Shown here: positions 8,710 to 16,757 of the stretch, piece after piece
Numbering within the stretch: the first letter of the stretch is position 1
Layout: each line of letters opens with the position of its first letter
From: Nocardia asteroides
GTDB lineage: Bacteria; Actinomycetota; Actinomycetes; Mycobacteriales; Mycobacteriaceae
Direction of reading: 5' to 3'
Assembly: GCF_021183625.1 (NCBI RefSeq)
Contig: NZ_CP089214.1
Location: 3,038,001-3,102,000 of the forward strand
DNA: 64,000 bases
Program-made: the position numbers and the translations under genes
The notes under the pieces: model-generated
What the model was told of the DNA's origin: nothing
The model's input: only the letters and a program-made list of their open reading frames with translations
Database searches by the model: none

Positions 8710-9977
8710 GCGTTGTCCTCTCTGTGCAGGCCCTCCGCGCCGACCCCGGACGGGTCGGCGCACGGATCGGTGTGCTGCTCGCCGAACGGGTCCGCCCACC
8801 CGGCGACGACCCGCGGTGACCGCGCGACGAGCCGCAGCTCGTCGTCCTCGACCAGCGCCCAGTGCAGGGCCCGCCGGATCTCGGCCGGGTCGGCGTCGTG
8901 CACGAGCACGACCAGCGAGACGTGCCGGTCGCCGAAGCGCTCGTCCCAGCGCAGCGCGGCCAGCGCGGCGCGCTCGGGGTCGACGGCGGCCCGCTCGGCC
9001 GGGGCCATGGCGGCCAGCCAGCGCCCCGCTCCCCCGACCCGCAGCCCGCCGCCCGCCGATTCCAGCCACACCACGTCGGCGGGCTGGGTCGCCAGCCAGA
9101 TCCGGCCGCGCGCGGTGACGACGCCGTCGAGCAGCACGTCGAGCGCCTCGTGCAGCCGGGCCGGGTGGAACGGCCGGTCGGCGGCGAACTCCACCCATTC
9201 GACGCCGTGCTCCCGGCTCAGCGGCGGCTGCCCGCGCAGCAGCGGCGCGTGCGGGTCGAAGCCGCGGGCGCGCTCGGGGACCACGGCGAGCAGCGCCTCG
9301 ATCGCGTCGGCGGCGGGCTCGGCGCCCGGCTCGGCGCGCAGCGCGGGAAGGCCGGGGACCAGCCGGTGCAGCACGGCCGCGGTGCGTGCCCGCCGCGCCG
9401 GGTCGGCGCTGCCCGCGAGCAGCAGCGCGTCGGCGGACTCGACCTGGCCGAGCGCCACCTGCGCCACCGTGCGATCGTCGTCGACCGTGGTGAGGCCGCG
9501 CTCGGCCATGGTGTCGTCGCCGGTGACGTCGGCGAACCAGCCGTCCTCGTCCAGGCACCCGAGCACGGCCAGCACCCGCACGTCGCGGCCCGCGGGCGCG
9601 TCCGGCCTGCCGACCATCCCCGCCACCACGACGTGCTCGATCGCCTCGCACACCGAGTCCGCCTCGAAGGCGGCGTCCAGGTCGAGCACGATGCGGCGCA
9701 CCGGCTCCCGCGCCGCGAGCGTGCGCAGCAGCGGCAGCAGGTCGCCGCGGAGCGTGCAGGAGACGCAGCCGTGCGCGAGCTCGAGTACGGCGAGCTCGGC
9801 TCGGTCGCCGTCCAGCACGGTCCGCCGGACCACCCCCTCACGGAGGTCACGCAGATCGTGCCGGACGACGACGGTGCCCGGCGCACGGAGCAGCGCCTCC
9901 GGCACGCCGCGCGGGCCGCTGCCGGTGAGCAGGACGACGGGGGTGCGCCGGTCGGACGCGGAGACGGGATCGGCCAC
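8706..9977 (-). CDS. mrf: CobW/COG0523-family protein, Mrf-like ribosome-hibernation factor
   Basis: COG0523-type protein of 423 residues from GTG 9977. The metal-family signature GCVSC follows the usual first strand-helix region and the CobW C-terminal domain covers roughly residues 260-400. The Walker A site is degenerate: [15 protein letters not shown] lacks the GKT of active GTPases, so nucleotide hydrolysis is doubtful. In M. smegmatis the same gene heads the operon of cysteine-less ribosomal proteins and encodes Mrf, which recruits the hibernation factor MPY to ribosomes in zinc-starved cells. The identical setting here supports that call. It is the first gene of the leftward Zur-controlled unit and overlaps rpmE2 by 4 bases. 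Confidence 0.85.
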   Translation of the reverse strand: MADPVSASDRRTPVVLLTGSGPRGVPEALLRAPGTVVVRHDLRDLREGVVRRTVLDGDRAELAVLELAHGCVSCTLRGDLLPLLRTLAAREPVRRIVLDLDAAFEADSVCEAIEHVVVAGMVGRPDAPAGRDVRVLAVLGCLDEDGWFADVTGDDTMAERGLTTVDDDRTVAQVALGQVESADALLLAGSADPARRARTAAVLHRLVPGLPALRAEPGAEPAADAIEALLAVVPERARGFDPHAPLLRGQPPLSREHGVEWVEFAADRPFHPARLHEALDVLLDGVVTARGRIWLATQPADVVWLESAGGGLRVGGAGRWLAAMAPAERAAVDPERAALAALRWDERFGDRHVSLVVLVHDADPAEIRRALHWALVEDDELRLVARSPRVVAGWADPFGEQHTDPCADPSGVGAEGLHREDNA

Positions 9978-9990
9978 CGGAACAAATTCC

Positions 9991-10010
9991 TTTCGACAAC
10001 GGTTTTCATT
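9991..10010 (-). promoter_or_regulatory. Zur-like operator for mrf-rpmE2-rpmF
   Basis: Read on the minus strand this is TGAAAACCGTTGTCGA, very close to the second site at 10047-10065 and to mycobacterial Zur boxes of the TGAAAA-N-TTTTCA kind. It lies 14-33 bp before the mrf start, where a repressor would block transcription. Confidence 0.75.
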
Positions 10011-10046
10011 TGCTGGAGGCTCACGCTACAGTGTCGAACGGCCGTT

Positions 10047-10065
10047 GTCGAAAACGATATTCAAT
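10047..10065 (+). promoter_or_regulatory. Zur-like operator for rpmB-rpmG-rpsN-rpsR
   Basis: TCGAAAACGATATTCA on the plus strand, sharing GAAAAC with the divergent site 40 bp away. It is immediately upstream of the ribosome site AGGAGG and the rpmB start at 10079, so Zur binding would cover the promoter or transcription start. Confidence 0.78.
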
Positions 10066-10078
10066 AGGAGGTCGGGTC

Positions 10079-10315
10079 ATGTCGGCCCACTGCCAGGTCA
10101 CCGGGCGCGCGCCCGGGTTCGGCAAGTCCGTCTCGCACTCACACAGGCGCACCAACCGGCGCTGGGATCCGAACATCCAGCGCAAGACCTACTACCTGCC
10201 CAGCGCGGGCAGGCGGATCACGCTGACCGTCTCCGCGAAGGGCATCAAGACCATCGATCGCGACGGGATCGAGGCCGTGGCAGCACGGCTGCGCGCCCGC
10301 GGCGAGAAATTCTGA
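10079..10315 (+). CDS. rpmB: 50S ribosomal protein L28, zinc-free paralogue
   Basis: L28 of 78 residues: [23 protein letters not shown] is the family core. The N-terminus reads [15 protein letters not shown], so the CxxC of zinc-binding L28 has been reduced to one cysteine. I chose ATG 10079, after AGGAGG, rather than an upstream in-frame ATG at 10010 that would run through the Zur-like box. First gene of the rightward unit of four cysteine-poor ribosomal proteins, paired divergently with the mrf operon. Confidence 0.95.
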   Translation: MSAHCQVTGRAPGFGKSVSHSHRRTNRRWDPNIQRKTYYLPSAGRRITLTVSAKGIKTIDRDGIEAVAARLRARGEKF

Positions 10316-10325
10316 GGAGGGGCAC

Positions 10326-10496
10326 ATGGCCTCGAAGTCGACCGAGCTCCGGCCGATCGTGAAGCTGAAGAGCACGGCCGGAACCGGCTACACCTACGTC
10401 ACCAGGAAGAACCGGCGCAACGATCCGGACCGGATGGTGCTGAAGAAGTACGACCCGGTCGTGCGCAAGCACGTGCAATTCCGGGAGGAGCGCTGA
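10326..10496 (+). CDS. rpmG: 50S ribosomal protein L33, zinc-free paralogue
   Basis: L33 of 56 residues, starting at ATG 10326 behind GAGGAGG. Core sequence [19 protein letters not shown] and the basic [11 protein letters not shown] tail are typical of L33. There is no cysteine, so this is the form that does not need zinc. It lies 10 bases after rpmB and its stop overlaps the rpsN start (TGATG), so translation is coupled. Confidence 0.95.
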   Translation: MASKSTELRPIVKLKSTAGTGYTYVTRKNRRNDPDRMVLKKYDPVVRKHVQFREER

Positions 10497-10801
10497 TGGC
10501 GAAGAAGTCGAAGATCGCGCGGGATCTGCAGCGCCGGGTGATCGTCGCGCGGTACGCCGAGCGGCGGGCGGAGCTGAAGGAACTCGTCCGGAAGCCGGCC
10601 ACACCGGACCAGCAACGGGCCGCTGCGCAGGCCGAACTGCGGAAAATGCCACGTGACGCCAGTCCGGTACGATTGCGCAATCGGGATGCCGCCGACGGTC
10701 GACCGCGCGGCCACCTCAGGAAGTTCGGGCTCTCGCGGGTCCGGGTGCGCGAGCTGGCGCACCGGGGCGAGTTGCCAGGAGTGCGCAAATCGAGCTGGTA
10801 G
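10496..10801 (+). CDS. rpsN: 30S ribosomal protein S14, zinc-free (long) paralogue
   Basis: S14 of 101 residues, the long cysteine-less form: [14 protein letters not shown] at the start, [20 protein letters not shown] in the middle and a basic end ([11 protein letters not shown]). Zinc-binding S14 of about 61 residues has CxxC pairs, absent here. Its start overlaps the rpmG stop by one base. Part of the Zur-controlled alternative ribosome set. Confidence 0.95.
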   Translation: MAKKSKIARDLQRRVIVARYAERRAELKELVRKPATPDQQRAAAQAELRKMPRDASPVRLRNRDAADGRPRGHLRKFGLSRVRVRELAHRGELPGVRKSSW

Positions 10802-10835
10802 ACCATCCACGATCGCGTAGGAGGAAGCCCTCAGC

Positions 10836-11090
10836 ATGGCATTGAAGCGAGCACCGTCGAAGAAGGTCCGCGCCGAGCAGGCGCGCCGCCCGAAGAAGAA
10901 TCCCCTGATCGCCGCCGGAATCGAGCACGTCGACTACAAGGACGTGAACCTGCTCCGCACGTTCATCTCCGATCGCGGCAAGATCCGCAGCCGCCGGGTC
11001 ACCGGGCTCACCCCGCAGCAGCAGCGGCAGGTCGCCATCGCCGTCAAGAACGCCCGTGAGATGGCGCTGCTGCCGTTCACCAGCCGCTGA
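10836..11090 (+). CDS. rpsR: 30S ribosomal protein S18, zinc-free paralogue
   Basis: S18 of 84 residues: [19 protein letters not shown] and [20 protein letters not shown] are the S18 core. The N-terminal region ([20 protein letters not shown]) lacks the cysteines found in primary actinobacterial S18. A good ribosome site (TAGGAGG) precedes the ATG, 34 bases after rpsN. It is the last gene of the rightward Zur-controlled unit and is followed by a perfect palindromic terminator. Confidence 0.95.
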   Translation: MALKRAPSKKVRAEQARRPKKNPLIAAGIEHVDYKDVNLLRTFISDRGKIRSRRVTGLTPQQQRQVAIAVKNAREMALLPFTSR

Positions 11091-11103
11091 TCTCGGCGAC
11101 CAG

Positions 11104-11133
11104 CGAGGCCCGGTGCGCGCGCACCGGGCCTCG
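11104..11133. terminator. perfect 30-bp palindrome after rpsR
   Basis: CGAGGCCCGGTGCGC and its exact complement abut with almost no loop, 13 bp after the rpsR stop. The next gene is convergent and ends 7 bp beyond, so this can terminate both transcripts. Confidence 0.8.
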
Positions 11134-11139
11134 GTCGTC

Positions 11140-11760
11140 TCACGGGATGGTGAGCACCTGGCCCGGGTGGATCAGATCCGGGTTGTCGACGCCGCTGGCC
11201 GCCGCGATCTCGTGGTAGCGGTTGCCGTCGCCGTAGAACTGCTCGGCGATGGCCCACAGCGTGTCGCCGGGCTCGACGGTGTGCGTGCGCGGCGCGGGCG
11301 GCGGCGGGGGCACGTCGGCCGGGGCCTGCTCGAAGGCGGGCTGGGCAACAGCCTCGGCCACCGGCTCGGGCTCCGGCTCCGCGGGGACCGCCTCGGCGAC
11401 CGGCTCCGGGGCGGGCAGCGGGTTGTCGGTCTCGGTGCCGGAGGCCCACAGCGCGCTGCCGTCGGTGCCGTAGAGCACCACGTTGCGATCGGCCTGCACC
11501 ACCAGGCGATCGGCCGACCGGTCATTGGTCTCGGTGGACCAGGCGGCATCGCTGCCCTCCCGGTAGAGCACGAAGTTGCCGTCGTGCTGCAGCACCGCGT
11601 TGCGCACACCCTGGTCGTGGGTCTGGGTGGACCACAGCACATTGCCGCCGGGCTCCGAGAGCACCAGATTGCCGTCGTTCTGCAGGGTCAGGGCGTAGGC
11701 CCCGCCCGTCAGTGACTGCCCCAGACCGAGTTCTTCACCTACGCGCAGCGTGTCGACCAC
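11140..11760 (-). CDS. B-lectin (mannose-binding type) plus LysM protein
   Basis: Protein of 206 residues from GTG 11760. Residues 1-115 hold beta-prism lectin repeats with the family motif QxDxNxVLY in variants (LQNDGNLVLS, LQHDGNFVLY, VQADRNVVLY), each followed by LWST- or AWST-like strands. A Pro/Ala/Glu linker (about 115-155) leads to a C-terminal LysM domain (HTVEPGDTLWAIAEQFYGDG to HPGQVLTIP). There is no signal peptide or membrane segment, unusual for a protein built from two glycan-binding modules. Actinobacterial B-lectin/LysM proteins are usually assumed to bind mannan and peptidoglycan; here export would need a non-classical route. Confidence 0.88.
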   Translation of the reverse strand: MVDTLRVGEELGLGQSLTGGAYALTLQNDGNLVLSEPGGNVLWSTQTHDQGVRNAVLQHDGNFVLYREGSDAAWSTETNDRSADRLVVQADRNVVLYGTDGSALWASGTETDNPLPAPEPVAEAVPAEPEPEPVAEAVAQPAFEQAPADVPPPPPAPRTHTVEPGDTLWAIAEQFYGDGNRYHEIAAASGVDNPDLIHPGQVLTIP

Positions 11761-11922
11761 GTTTGTCCTTCCGAAATCTAGCCCGAATTGTTCGAATACG
11801 GTGTGCCACCGAGCGTTCGGTGCAAACCGTCACCGAATGTACTGGCGTTCGGCGGGGAGCGCCCGTGCCGCGCGGGGGATTCGCTCACAATTCACCCGGC
11901 GCCCGGTCCGACGGGCAGCGGC

Positions 11923-11928
11923 TAGGGT
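11923..11928 (+). promoter_or_regulatory. -10 hexamer TAGGGT for the lipoprotein gene
   Basis: TAGGGT ends 7 bases before ATG 11936, and no purine-rich ribosome site lies between. This is the spacing expected if transcription starts at or next to the A of the start codon (leaderless mRNA). Confidence 0.6.
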
Positions 11929-11935
11929 CGGTGGC

Positions 11936-12406
11936 ATGGCTCGGATTTCGTTCCCGCGGCGGGTCGCCGCGCTCGCCCTGCTGCTCGGTACCGTCGTCTG
12001 CGCGGGGTGCGGTGGCTCCGGATCGGAGGGGAACGACGCTGCCGCACAGTCGGTTTCGTCCACTTCCGTGGCGCCGAGTACCCCCATCGAGGGTGAACCC
12101 GGGTTGCCCGCGCGGCCCTTCACCGAGTCTCCGGTGCTGGTCGAGGCGTACCCGATTCCGTTCGGCTCCTACTCGCTCGTCGGCCCGGATCGGCTCGCGG
12201 TGGTCTTCGAAACGGGTTCGCCGGAGTGTTACGGAGTGGCGGCAAAGGTCATCGCGGAGACCGATTCCGCGGTGACGATCGAACTCAGGGCCGGGCGCAG
12301 GCCCGATGCGGCGAGCCGCATGTGCACCATGATCGCGGTGACCGGGCGTCTGGAGGTGCAGCTGCCCTCGCCGCTGGGGCAGCGGCAGGTGCTCAGCGCG
12401 GCGTGA
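11936..12406 (+). CDS. putative lipoprotein
   Basis: Protein of 156 residues with an Arg-containing N-terminus, a hydrophobic stretch (VAALALLLGTVVCAG) and a lipobox-like CAG-C at about residues 24-27, so it is probably exported and lipid-anchored; the Cys at -3 of the box is atypical. A low-complexity Ser/Thr/Pro segment follows, then a domain with two cysteines (SPECYGVAAKV and ASRMCTMIAV) that could form a disulfide. I do not recognise the family. The start at 11936 sits 7 bases behind a TAGGGT hexamer; longer in-frame versions begin inside the promoter region. Confidence 0.8.
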   Translation: MARISFPRRVAALALLLGTVVCAGCGGSGSEGNDAAAQSVSSTSVAPSTPIEGEPGLPARPFTESPVLVEAYPIPFGSYSLVGPDRLAVVFETGSPECYGVAAKVIAETDSAVTIELRAGRRPDAASRMCTMIAVTGRLEVQLPSPLGQRQVLSAA

Positions 12407-12459
12407 TCCCGCCGGGAATGGCGGGCGGCGCCGCATCGCGGCGGAGAACCCGGCCCCGG

Positions 12460-12489
12460 CGGCCGGGCACCCCGTGGAGTGCCCGGCCG
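12460..12489. terminator. hairpin between lipoprotein gene and purH
   Basis: An 11-bp GC stem (CGGCCGGGCAC with GTGCCCGGCCG) around an 8-base loop lies between the ends of two convergent genes and can end both. Confidence 0.75.
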
Positions 12490-12500
12490 GAGCGACTTCC

Positions 12501-14066
12501 TCAGTGCGCGAAGTGCCGTGCGCCGGTCAGGTAGACGGTGACCCCGGCCTCGCGGGCCAGGTCGATGGTCTCCTGATCGCGCACCGAGCCGCCGGGCTGC
12601 ACGATGGCGCGCACCCCGGCCTGGATCAGCTGCTGCGGGCCGTCCGGGAAGGGGAAGAAGGCGTCGGAGGCGGCCACCGAGCCCTTGGCCCGATCGCCGG
12701 CCCGCTGCACGGCGAGCTGCACCGCGTCCACCCGGTTCACCTGCCCCATGCCGACGCCGACCGAGGCGCCGTCGTCGGCGAGCAGGATGGCGTTCGACTT
12801 CACCGCGCGGCAGGCGCGCCAGGCGAAGGCGAGATCCGCGAGGGTGGCCTCGTCGGCCGCCTCGCCCGCCGCCAGCGTCCAGTTCGCCGGGTCGTCGCCG
12901 GGTGCGTCCAGGATGTCCCGCTGCTGCAGCAGCACGCCGCCACTGATCGGGCGCAGCTCGGCACCGGCCCGCTGCGGCGGCTCGGCGACCAGGATGCGCA
13001 CGTTCTTCTTGCGCTGCAGCACCTCGACCGCGCCGTCCGCGTAGCCGGGCGCCACGATGACCTCGGTGAACACCTCGGCCACCTGCTCCGCCATCGCCAC
13101 CGTGACCTCGCGGTTGGCCGCGATGACGCCGCCGAAGGCGCTCACCGGGTCACAGGCGTGCGCCTTGCGGTGCGCCTCGGCGATATCGGCGCCGATCGCG
13201 ATGCCGCACGGGTTGGCGTGCTTGATGATCGCTACCGCGGCCGCGTCGTGGTCGAACGCGGCGCGCCAGGCGGCATCGGCGTCGGTGTAGTTGTTGTACG
13301 ACATCTCCTTGCCGTGCAGCTGCTCCGCCTGCGCCAGCCCGGTGCGCCCGTCACCGTTGGTGTAGAGCGCGGCCGACTGGTGCGGGTTCTCGCCGTAGCG
13401 CAGCACCGCGGACCGCTCCCAGGTGCCGCCGACCCAGGCCGGGAAGCCGTCCGGCTCGCCGCCGACGCCCGGCACCCGCACGTTGAGCATCCAGCTCGCC
13501 ACCGCGACGTCGTAGCTCGCGGTGTGCTGGAACGCCTTCGCCGCCAGCGCGGTCCGCTCGGCGAGGGTGAAGCCGCCCGAATCGATCGCAGCCTGCACCG
13601 CGGGGTAGTCGGCGGGGTTCACCACGACCGCCACCGACGGGTGGTTCTTGGCCGCCGCGCGCACCATGGACGGGCCGCCGATATCGATCTGCTCGACGCA
13701 CTCGTCCGGGGTCGCGCCACTGGCGACGGTCTCGGTGAAGGGGTACAGGTTCCCCACGACCAGCTCGAATGGGTCGACACCGAGCTCGGTGAGCTGCGCC
13801 AGGTGCTCGGGGCGCCTGGTGTCGGCGAGGATGCCCGCGTGCACCCGCGGGTGCAGCGTCTTGACCCGGCCGTCCAGGGTCTCCGGGAAGCCGGTGAGCT
13901 CCTCCACCGTGGTCACCGGGATGCCTGCGGCGGCGATCCGGCCCGCGGTGGAGCCGGTCGACACGATCTCGACGCCTGCCGCGTGCAGCCCGCCCGCCAG
14001 CTCCTCCAGCCCGGTCTTGTCGTAGACGCTCACCAGCGCCCTGCGGATCGGCCTGCGGTCACTCAC
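12501..14066 (-). CDS. purH: bifunctional AICAR formyltransferase / IMP cyclohydrolase
   Basis: Catalyses the last two steps of IMP synthesis: formylation of AICAR with 10-formyl-THF, then ring closure. The N-terminal cyclohydrolase domain (MGS-like fold, residues 1-200) begins [20 protein letters not shown] and has [13 protein letters not shown]. The C-terminal transformylase domain contains [14 protein letters not shown] with the catalytic Lys-His pair, and ends with the family signature [14 protein letters not shown]. The 521-residue length is normal. GTG 14066 overlaps the purN stop (GTGA), so the two purine genes are coupled, as in mycobacteria (Rv0956-Rv0957). Confidence 0.98.
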   Translation of the reverse strand: MSDRRPIRRALVSVYDKTGLEELAGGLHAAGVEIVSTGSTAGRIAAAGIPVTTVEELTGFPETLDGRVKTLHPRVHAGILADTRRPEHLAQLTELGVDPFELVVGNLYPFTETVASGATPDECVEQIDIGGPSMVRAAAKNHPSVAVVVNPADYPAVQAAIDSGGFTLAERTALAAKAFQHTASYDVAVASWMLNVRVPGVGGEPDGFPAWVGGTWERSAVLRYGENPHQSAALYTNGDGRTGLAQAEQLHGKEMSYNNYTDADAAWRAAFDHDAAAVAIIKHANPCGIAIGADIAEAHRKAHACDPVSAFGGVIAANREVTVAMAEQVAEVFTEVIVAPGYADGAVEVLQRKKNVRILVAEPPQRAGAELRPISGGVLLQQRDILDAPGDDPANWTLAAGEAADEATLADLAFAWRACRAVKSNAILLADDGASVGVGMGQVNRVDAVQLAVQRAGDRAKGSVAASDAFFPFPDGPQQLIQAGVRAIVQPGGSVRDQETIDLAREAGVTVYLTGARHFAH

Positions 14067-14683
14067 CGGGGTACTCGCTCATCTGGGATCACTGCCTTTC
14101 GTCCGTCGGAGACAATGCCGCGGGTCGCGATGCCGGCGACGACCTCCGCCAGCAACCGTCGCTCGACAACCTTGATGCGCTCGTGCAGCGTGGCCTCGTC
14201 GTCGGCGGGCAGCACCGGCACCGGCTCCTGCGCCAGGATCGGGCCGGTGTCGACGCCCGCGTCGACCAGGTGCACGGTCGAGCCGGTGACCTTCACGCCG
14301 TAGGCGAGCGCGTCCCGCACGCCGTGCGCGCCGGGGAAGGCGGGCAGCAGCGCCGGGTGGGTGTTGACGATCCGGCCGCCGAAGCGCTCCAGGAAGGCGG
14401 GGCCGAGGATCTTCATGAAGCCGGCCGAGACCACCAGGTCCGGCGTGTACTCCGCGACCGCGGCGGTGAGCGCGCGGTCCCACGCGGCGCGGTCGGCGTG
14501 GTCGGCGAGTGCGACCAGGAAACTGGGGATGCCGGCGGCCGCCGCGTGCCCGGTGGCCGCGCACTCGCGGTCCACCCCGACCGCGACGATCCGGGCCGGG
14601 TACCCGGGGGCGGCGGCCGCCTCGAGCAGGGCTCGGAGCAGCGATCCGGTCCCGGAGGCGAGCACGACGACGGTCGCGGGCAC
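14063..14683 (-). CDS. purN: phosphoribosylglycinamide formyltransferase
   Basis: 10-formyl-THF-dependent GAR transformylase (step 3 of purine synthesis), 206 residues. The N-terminal strand [17 protein letters not shown] binds the phosphate. The catalytic Asn-His is in [16 protein letters not shown] and the Asp in [14 protein letters not shown] 14683 gives a chain beginning just before the first strand, as the family needs; the reading frame stays open upstream to 14815 but with no conserved sequence. purH follows with a 4-base overlap. Confidence 0.96.
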   Translation of the reverse strand: MPATVVVLASGTGSLLRALLEAAAAPGYPARIVAVGVDRECAATGHAAAAGIPSFLVALADHADRAAWDRALTAAVAEYTPDLVVSAGFMKILGPAFLERFGGRIVNTHPALLPAFPGAHGVRDALAYGVKVTGSTVHLVDAGVDTGPILAQEPVPVLPADDEATLHERIKVVERRLLAEVVAGIATRGIVSDGRKAVIPDERVPR

Positions 14684-14774
14684 CCGGTCGACAGACGGTG
14701 ACGTCAGCGCTCTACTCCTGCGTGAGATGGGCGGCGGCAACGTGATCGTGGGCCGAACACCGCCGCCCCAGAGC

Positions 14775-16688
14775 CTAACGACCCGGGGTGTGGCCACCGT
14801 CCGGCAGGTCGGCATCCACGACCTCGGCGTCCAGGATCTCCGGGGTCGTCCTGCCGGTCGCGGACGGGGTTCGCGCGGTGCCGACGGGGTCGTCGGCGTC
14901 GAGCAGCTCCGCGTCGAACGGCTCGTCGGCGCCCGCGTCGAGGTAGCGGGCGCCGGGGTGGTCGGGGTCGTCGTCCGGTTCCGCGTCGGTGTCGCCCCGC
15001 GCGCTCACCGAGTGGTCGCCGTCGTCGCCGTACCGGGTGTCGCCGCTCCCGAGCGCCGCGCGGCCGCCGTCGTCGCTGCTCCCCAGCGCCGCGCGGCCGC
15101 CGCGGTCGCCGCTCGCGGCCGCCGCGTGCTCGTCGTGGTCGTCGGAGTGGTCGTCGGCGTGGTCCCCGAGCGCCGCGGGCTCGTCGTCGTCGTACTCGTC
15201 CCGGTGATAGCCCTCGGTGTCGTACCCGTCCTCGTCGAAGCCGTGCCGATCGAACCCGTCGTCGTCGTACCCGTCCTCGTGCAGCCCGTCCTCGTGGTAC
15301 CCGCGCTCGTCGTACCCCTCGTGGTCGTACCCCTGGTGGTCGTAGCCGTGCGCGTCGTACCCGTGCGCGTCGAAACCCTCGCGGTCGTACCCGTCGCGGT
15401 CGAATCCGTCGGTATCGAAGCCGTATTCGTCGTACGGCACCGCCACGGCGCGCTCCGCGACCGGCGGCGAACGGCGCAGCCGCGGCCGCCGCAGCTCGAC
15501 GTTCCAGCGCCTGCCGAGCACCAGCCCGGCGTACCCGAAGATCGCGAACCAGCCGAAGGAGACAACCGCGAAGGCGGGCAGCAGCATGCCGACCCGGCCC
15601 GCGTCGCCCAGCGAGCCGCCGCTGACCGCGCCGAGCAGCAGCAGCGCCAGCGTCGCGCTGCCCGCGGCGGTGAGCGTGGCCAAGGGGGCGGTGAGCCGGT
15701 CGTCCGAGCTCCGCGCGGTGTCGAGCCCGCCGAGCGCGCCCACCGCGGCGGGCAGCACGAGCAGCGCGGGCCACCACCCGGCGGCCGGACCGGTCGGCAC
15801 CGCGGCCAGCACCGGGAGCCCGGGCACCGCACCGGCGACCACCCCGAAGAGCCCGAACTCGGCGCCGCCGAGCTGCGCGCCCGGCCCGAGCAGCACACTC
15901 ACCGTCGCCACCACCATGTTGGGCAGGTAGCCGAGCGAGAGCACGGTGAGCCCGAGCACGCCGACCACCCCGTCCGCGCCCGCGTAGGCGTCGAGGACGG
16001 CGGAGCCGCGCGCGAACAGCGCGAGCACGACGACGACGGCCGCGCAGGCCAGCATGCGGAGCACGATCAGCCCGCCCGCGCGCAACCCCGCGAGCACCCA
16101 CTCCGGCGGCCGCGGCAGCGGGAGGTCGACCTCGTGCAGCCGGGTCGCGATGCCCGCGCCCGCGCCGAGCAGGTGCCAGCCGAAGACCCAGAGGAAGGCG
16201 GCGAGCGGGTTCGGCGGCTGCAGCGCGACGACGGCGGAGGCATCCTCGGTGACCGCGATGCAGATCGAGGTCACCACCAGCGGCCCGAGCAGCGCGGCGC
16301 CGAGGATCCAGGACAGGTCGACCCGGTTCGCGCCCGGCTGGACGGCGTGCGCGCACTCCCTGGCCACACCCGACACAAGCAGCGCGGTGGCGAGCAGCGG
16401 GAGCGCGCCGAGCGTGGTCTTGCCGATGGTCAGCGGCACCTGGTGGATGGCGAGCCAGCTCGCGGCGATGGCGCCCGCGCCGCCCCCGGTGCCGCTGCCC
16501 GCGGCGAGCAGCGTGGTCAGGATCAGCACGGTGGCGATGGTCAGGGCGAAGGTCGCCGGCCGCGCCGCGACCAGCAGGAGCACCCGCGCCCGCTCCGGGC
16601 TCAGCGCCCAGCCGCCCTCCGGGCCGGGGCGCTCCGGCCCGCGGCGCGGCGGACGGCGGCGTTCGGCCGTTGTTCTCGGGGCGCTCAT
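14775..16688 (-). CDS. perM: PerM-like DUF6350 membrane protein with pentapeptide-repeat tail
   Basis: Polytopic membrane protein of 637 residues, DUF6350, in the position of M. tuberculosis Rv0955 (PerM), which stabilises the divisome protein FtsB and supports persistence. The first 410 residues hold about nine to ten hydrophobic segments. The cytoplasmic tail from about residue 420 has 16 exact pentapeptide units of pattern [D/H]-x-x-G-[Y/F] (15192-15431), then His/Asp-rich sequence. I chose ATG 16688; the frame extends six codons upstream (16706) into the terminator hairpin. A hairpin at 16703-16747 separates it from the DUF5336 gene. Confidence 0.88.
   Translation of the reverse strand: MSAPRTTAERRRPPRRGPERPGPEGGWALSPERARVLLLVAARPATFALTIATVLILTTLLAAGSGTGGGAGAIAASWLAIHQVPLTIGKTTLGALPLLATALLVSGVARECAHAVQPGANRVDLSWILGAALLGPLVVTSICIAVTEDASAVVALQPPNPLAAFLWVFGWHLLGAGAGIATRLHEVDLPLPRPPEWVLAGLRAGGLIVLRMLACAAVVVVLALFARGSAVLDAYAGADGVVGVLGLTVLSLGYLPNMVVATVSVLLGPGAQLGGAEFGLFGVVAGAVPGLPVLAAVPTGPAAGWWPALLVLPAAVGALGGLDTARSSDDRLTAPLATLTAAGSATLALLLLGAVSGGSLGDAGRVGMLLPAFAVVSFGWFAIFGYAGLVLGRRWNVELRRPRLRRSPPVAERAVAVPYDEYGFDTDGFDRDGYDREGFDAHGYDAHGYDHQGYDHEGYDERGYHEDGLHEDGYDDDGFDRHGFDEDGYDTEGYHRDEYDDDEPAALGDHADDHSDDHDEHAAAASGDRGGRAALGSSDDGGRAALGSGDTRYGDDGDHSVSARGDTDAEPDDDPDHPGARYLDAGADEPFDAELLDADDPVGTARTPSATGRTTPEILDAEVVDADLPDGGHTPGR
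15192..15431 (-). repeat. 16-unit, 15-bp coding tandem repeat in perM
   Basis: 240 bases encode 16 consecutive pentapeptides: DEYGF DTDGF DRDGY DREGF, then DAHGY twice, DHQGY DHEGY and so on to HRDEY. The first and fourth/fifth positions are conserved and positions 2-3 vary, so the protein rather than the DNA pattern seems to be selected. The end unit HRDEY has lost the Gly. Confidence 0.92.
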
Positions 16689-16702
16689 GGGAATGAAGCG
16701 TG

Positions 16703-16747
16703 GCACCGGCCCCGGCGCGCCATCGTCAGGCGCGCCGGGGCCGGTGC
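16703..16747. terminator. 19-bp hairpin between DUF5336 gene and perM
   Basis: GCACCGGCCCCGGCGCGCC (16703-16721) pairs perfectly with 16729-16747 around a 7-base loop, 11 bp after the stop of the DUF5336 gene. It would end or attenuate that transcript before perM. Confidence 0.85.
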
Positions 16748-16757
16748 GGCCGCGCTA

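Noticed and set aside
12474..14303. 609-codon plus-strand frame
   Set aside because: Exact antisense of purH and purN; sequence is compositionally biased and domainless.
15192..15431. CRISPR-like short repeat array
   Set aside because: Units are 15 bp without spacers and are in frame with a protein pattern; this is a coding repeat in perM.
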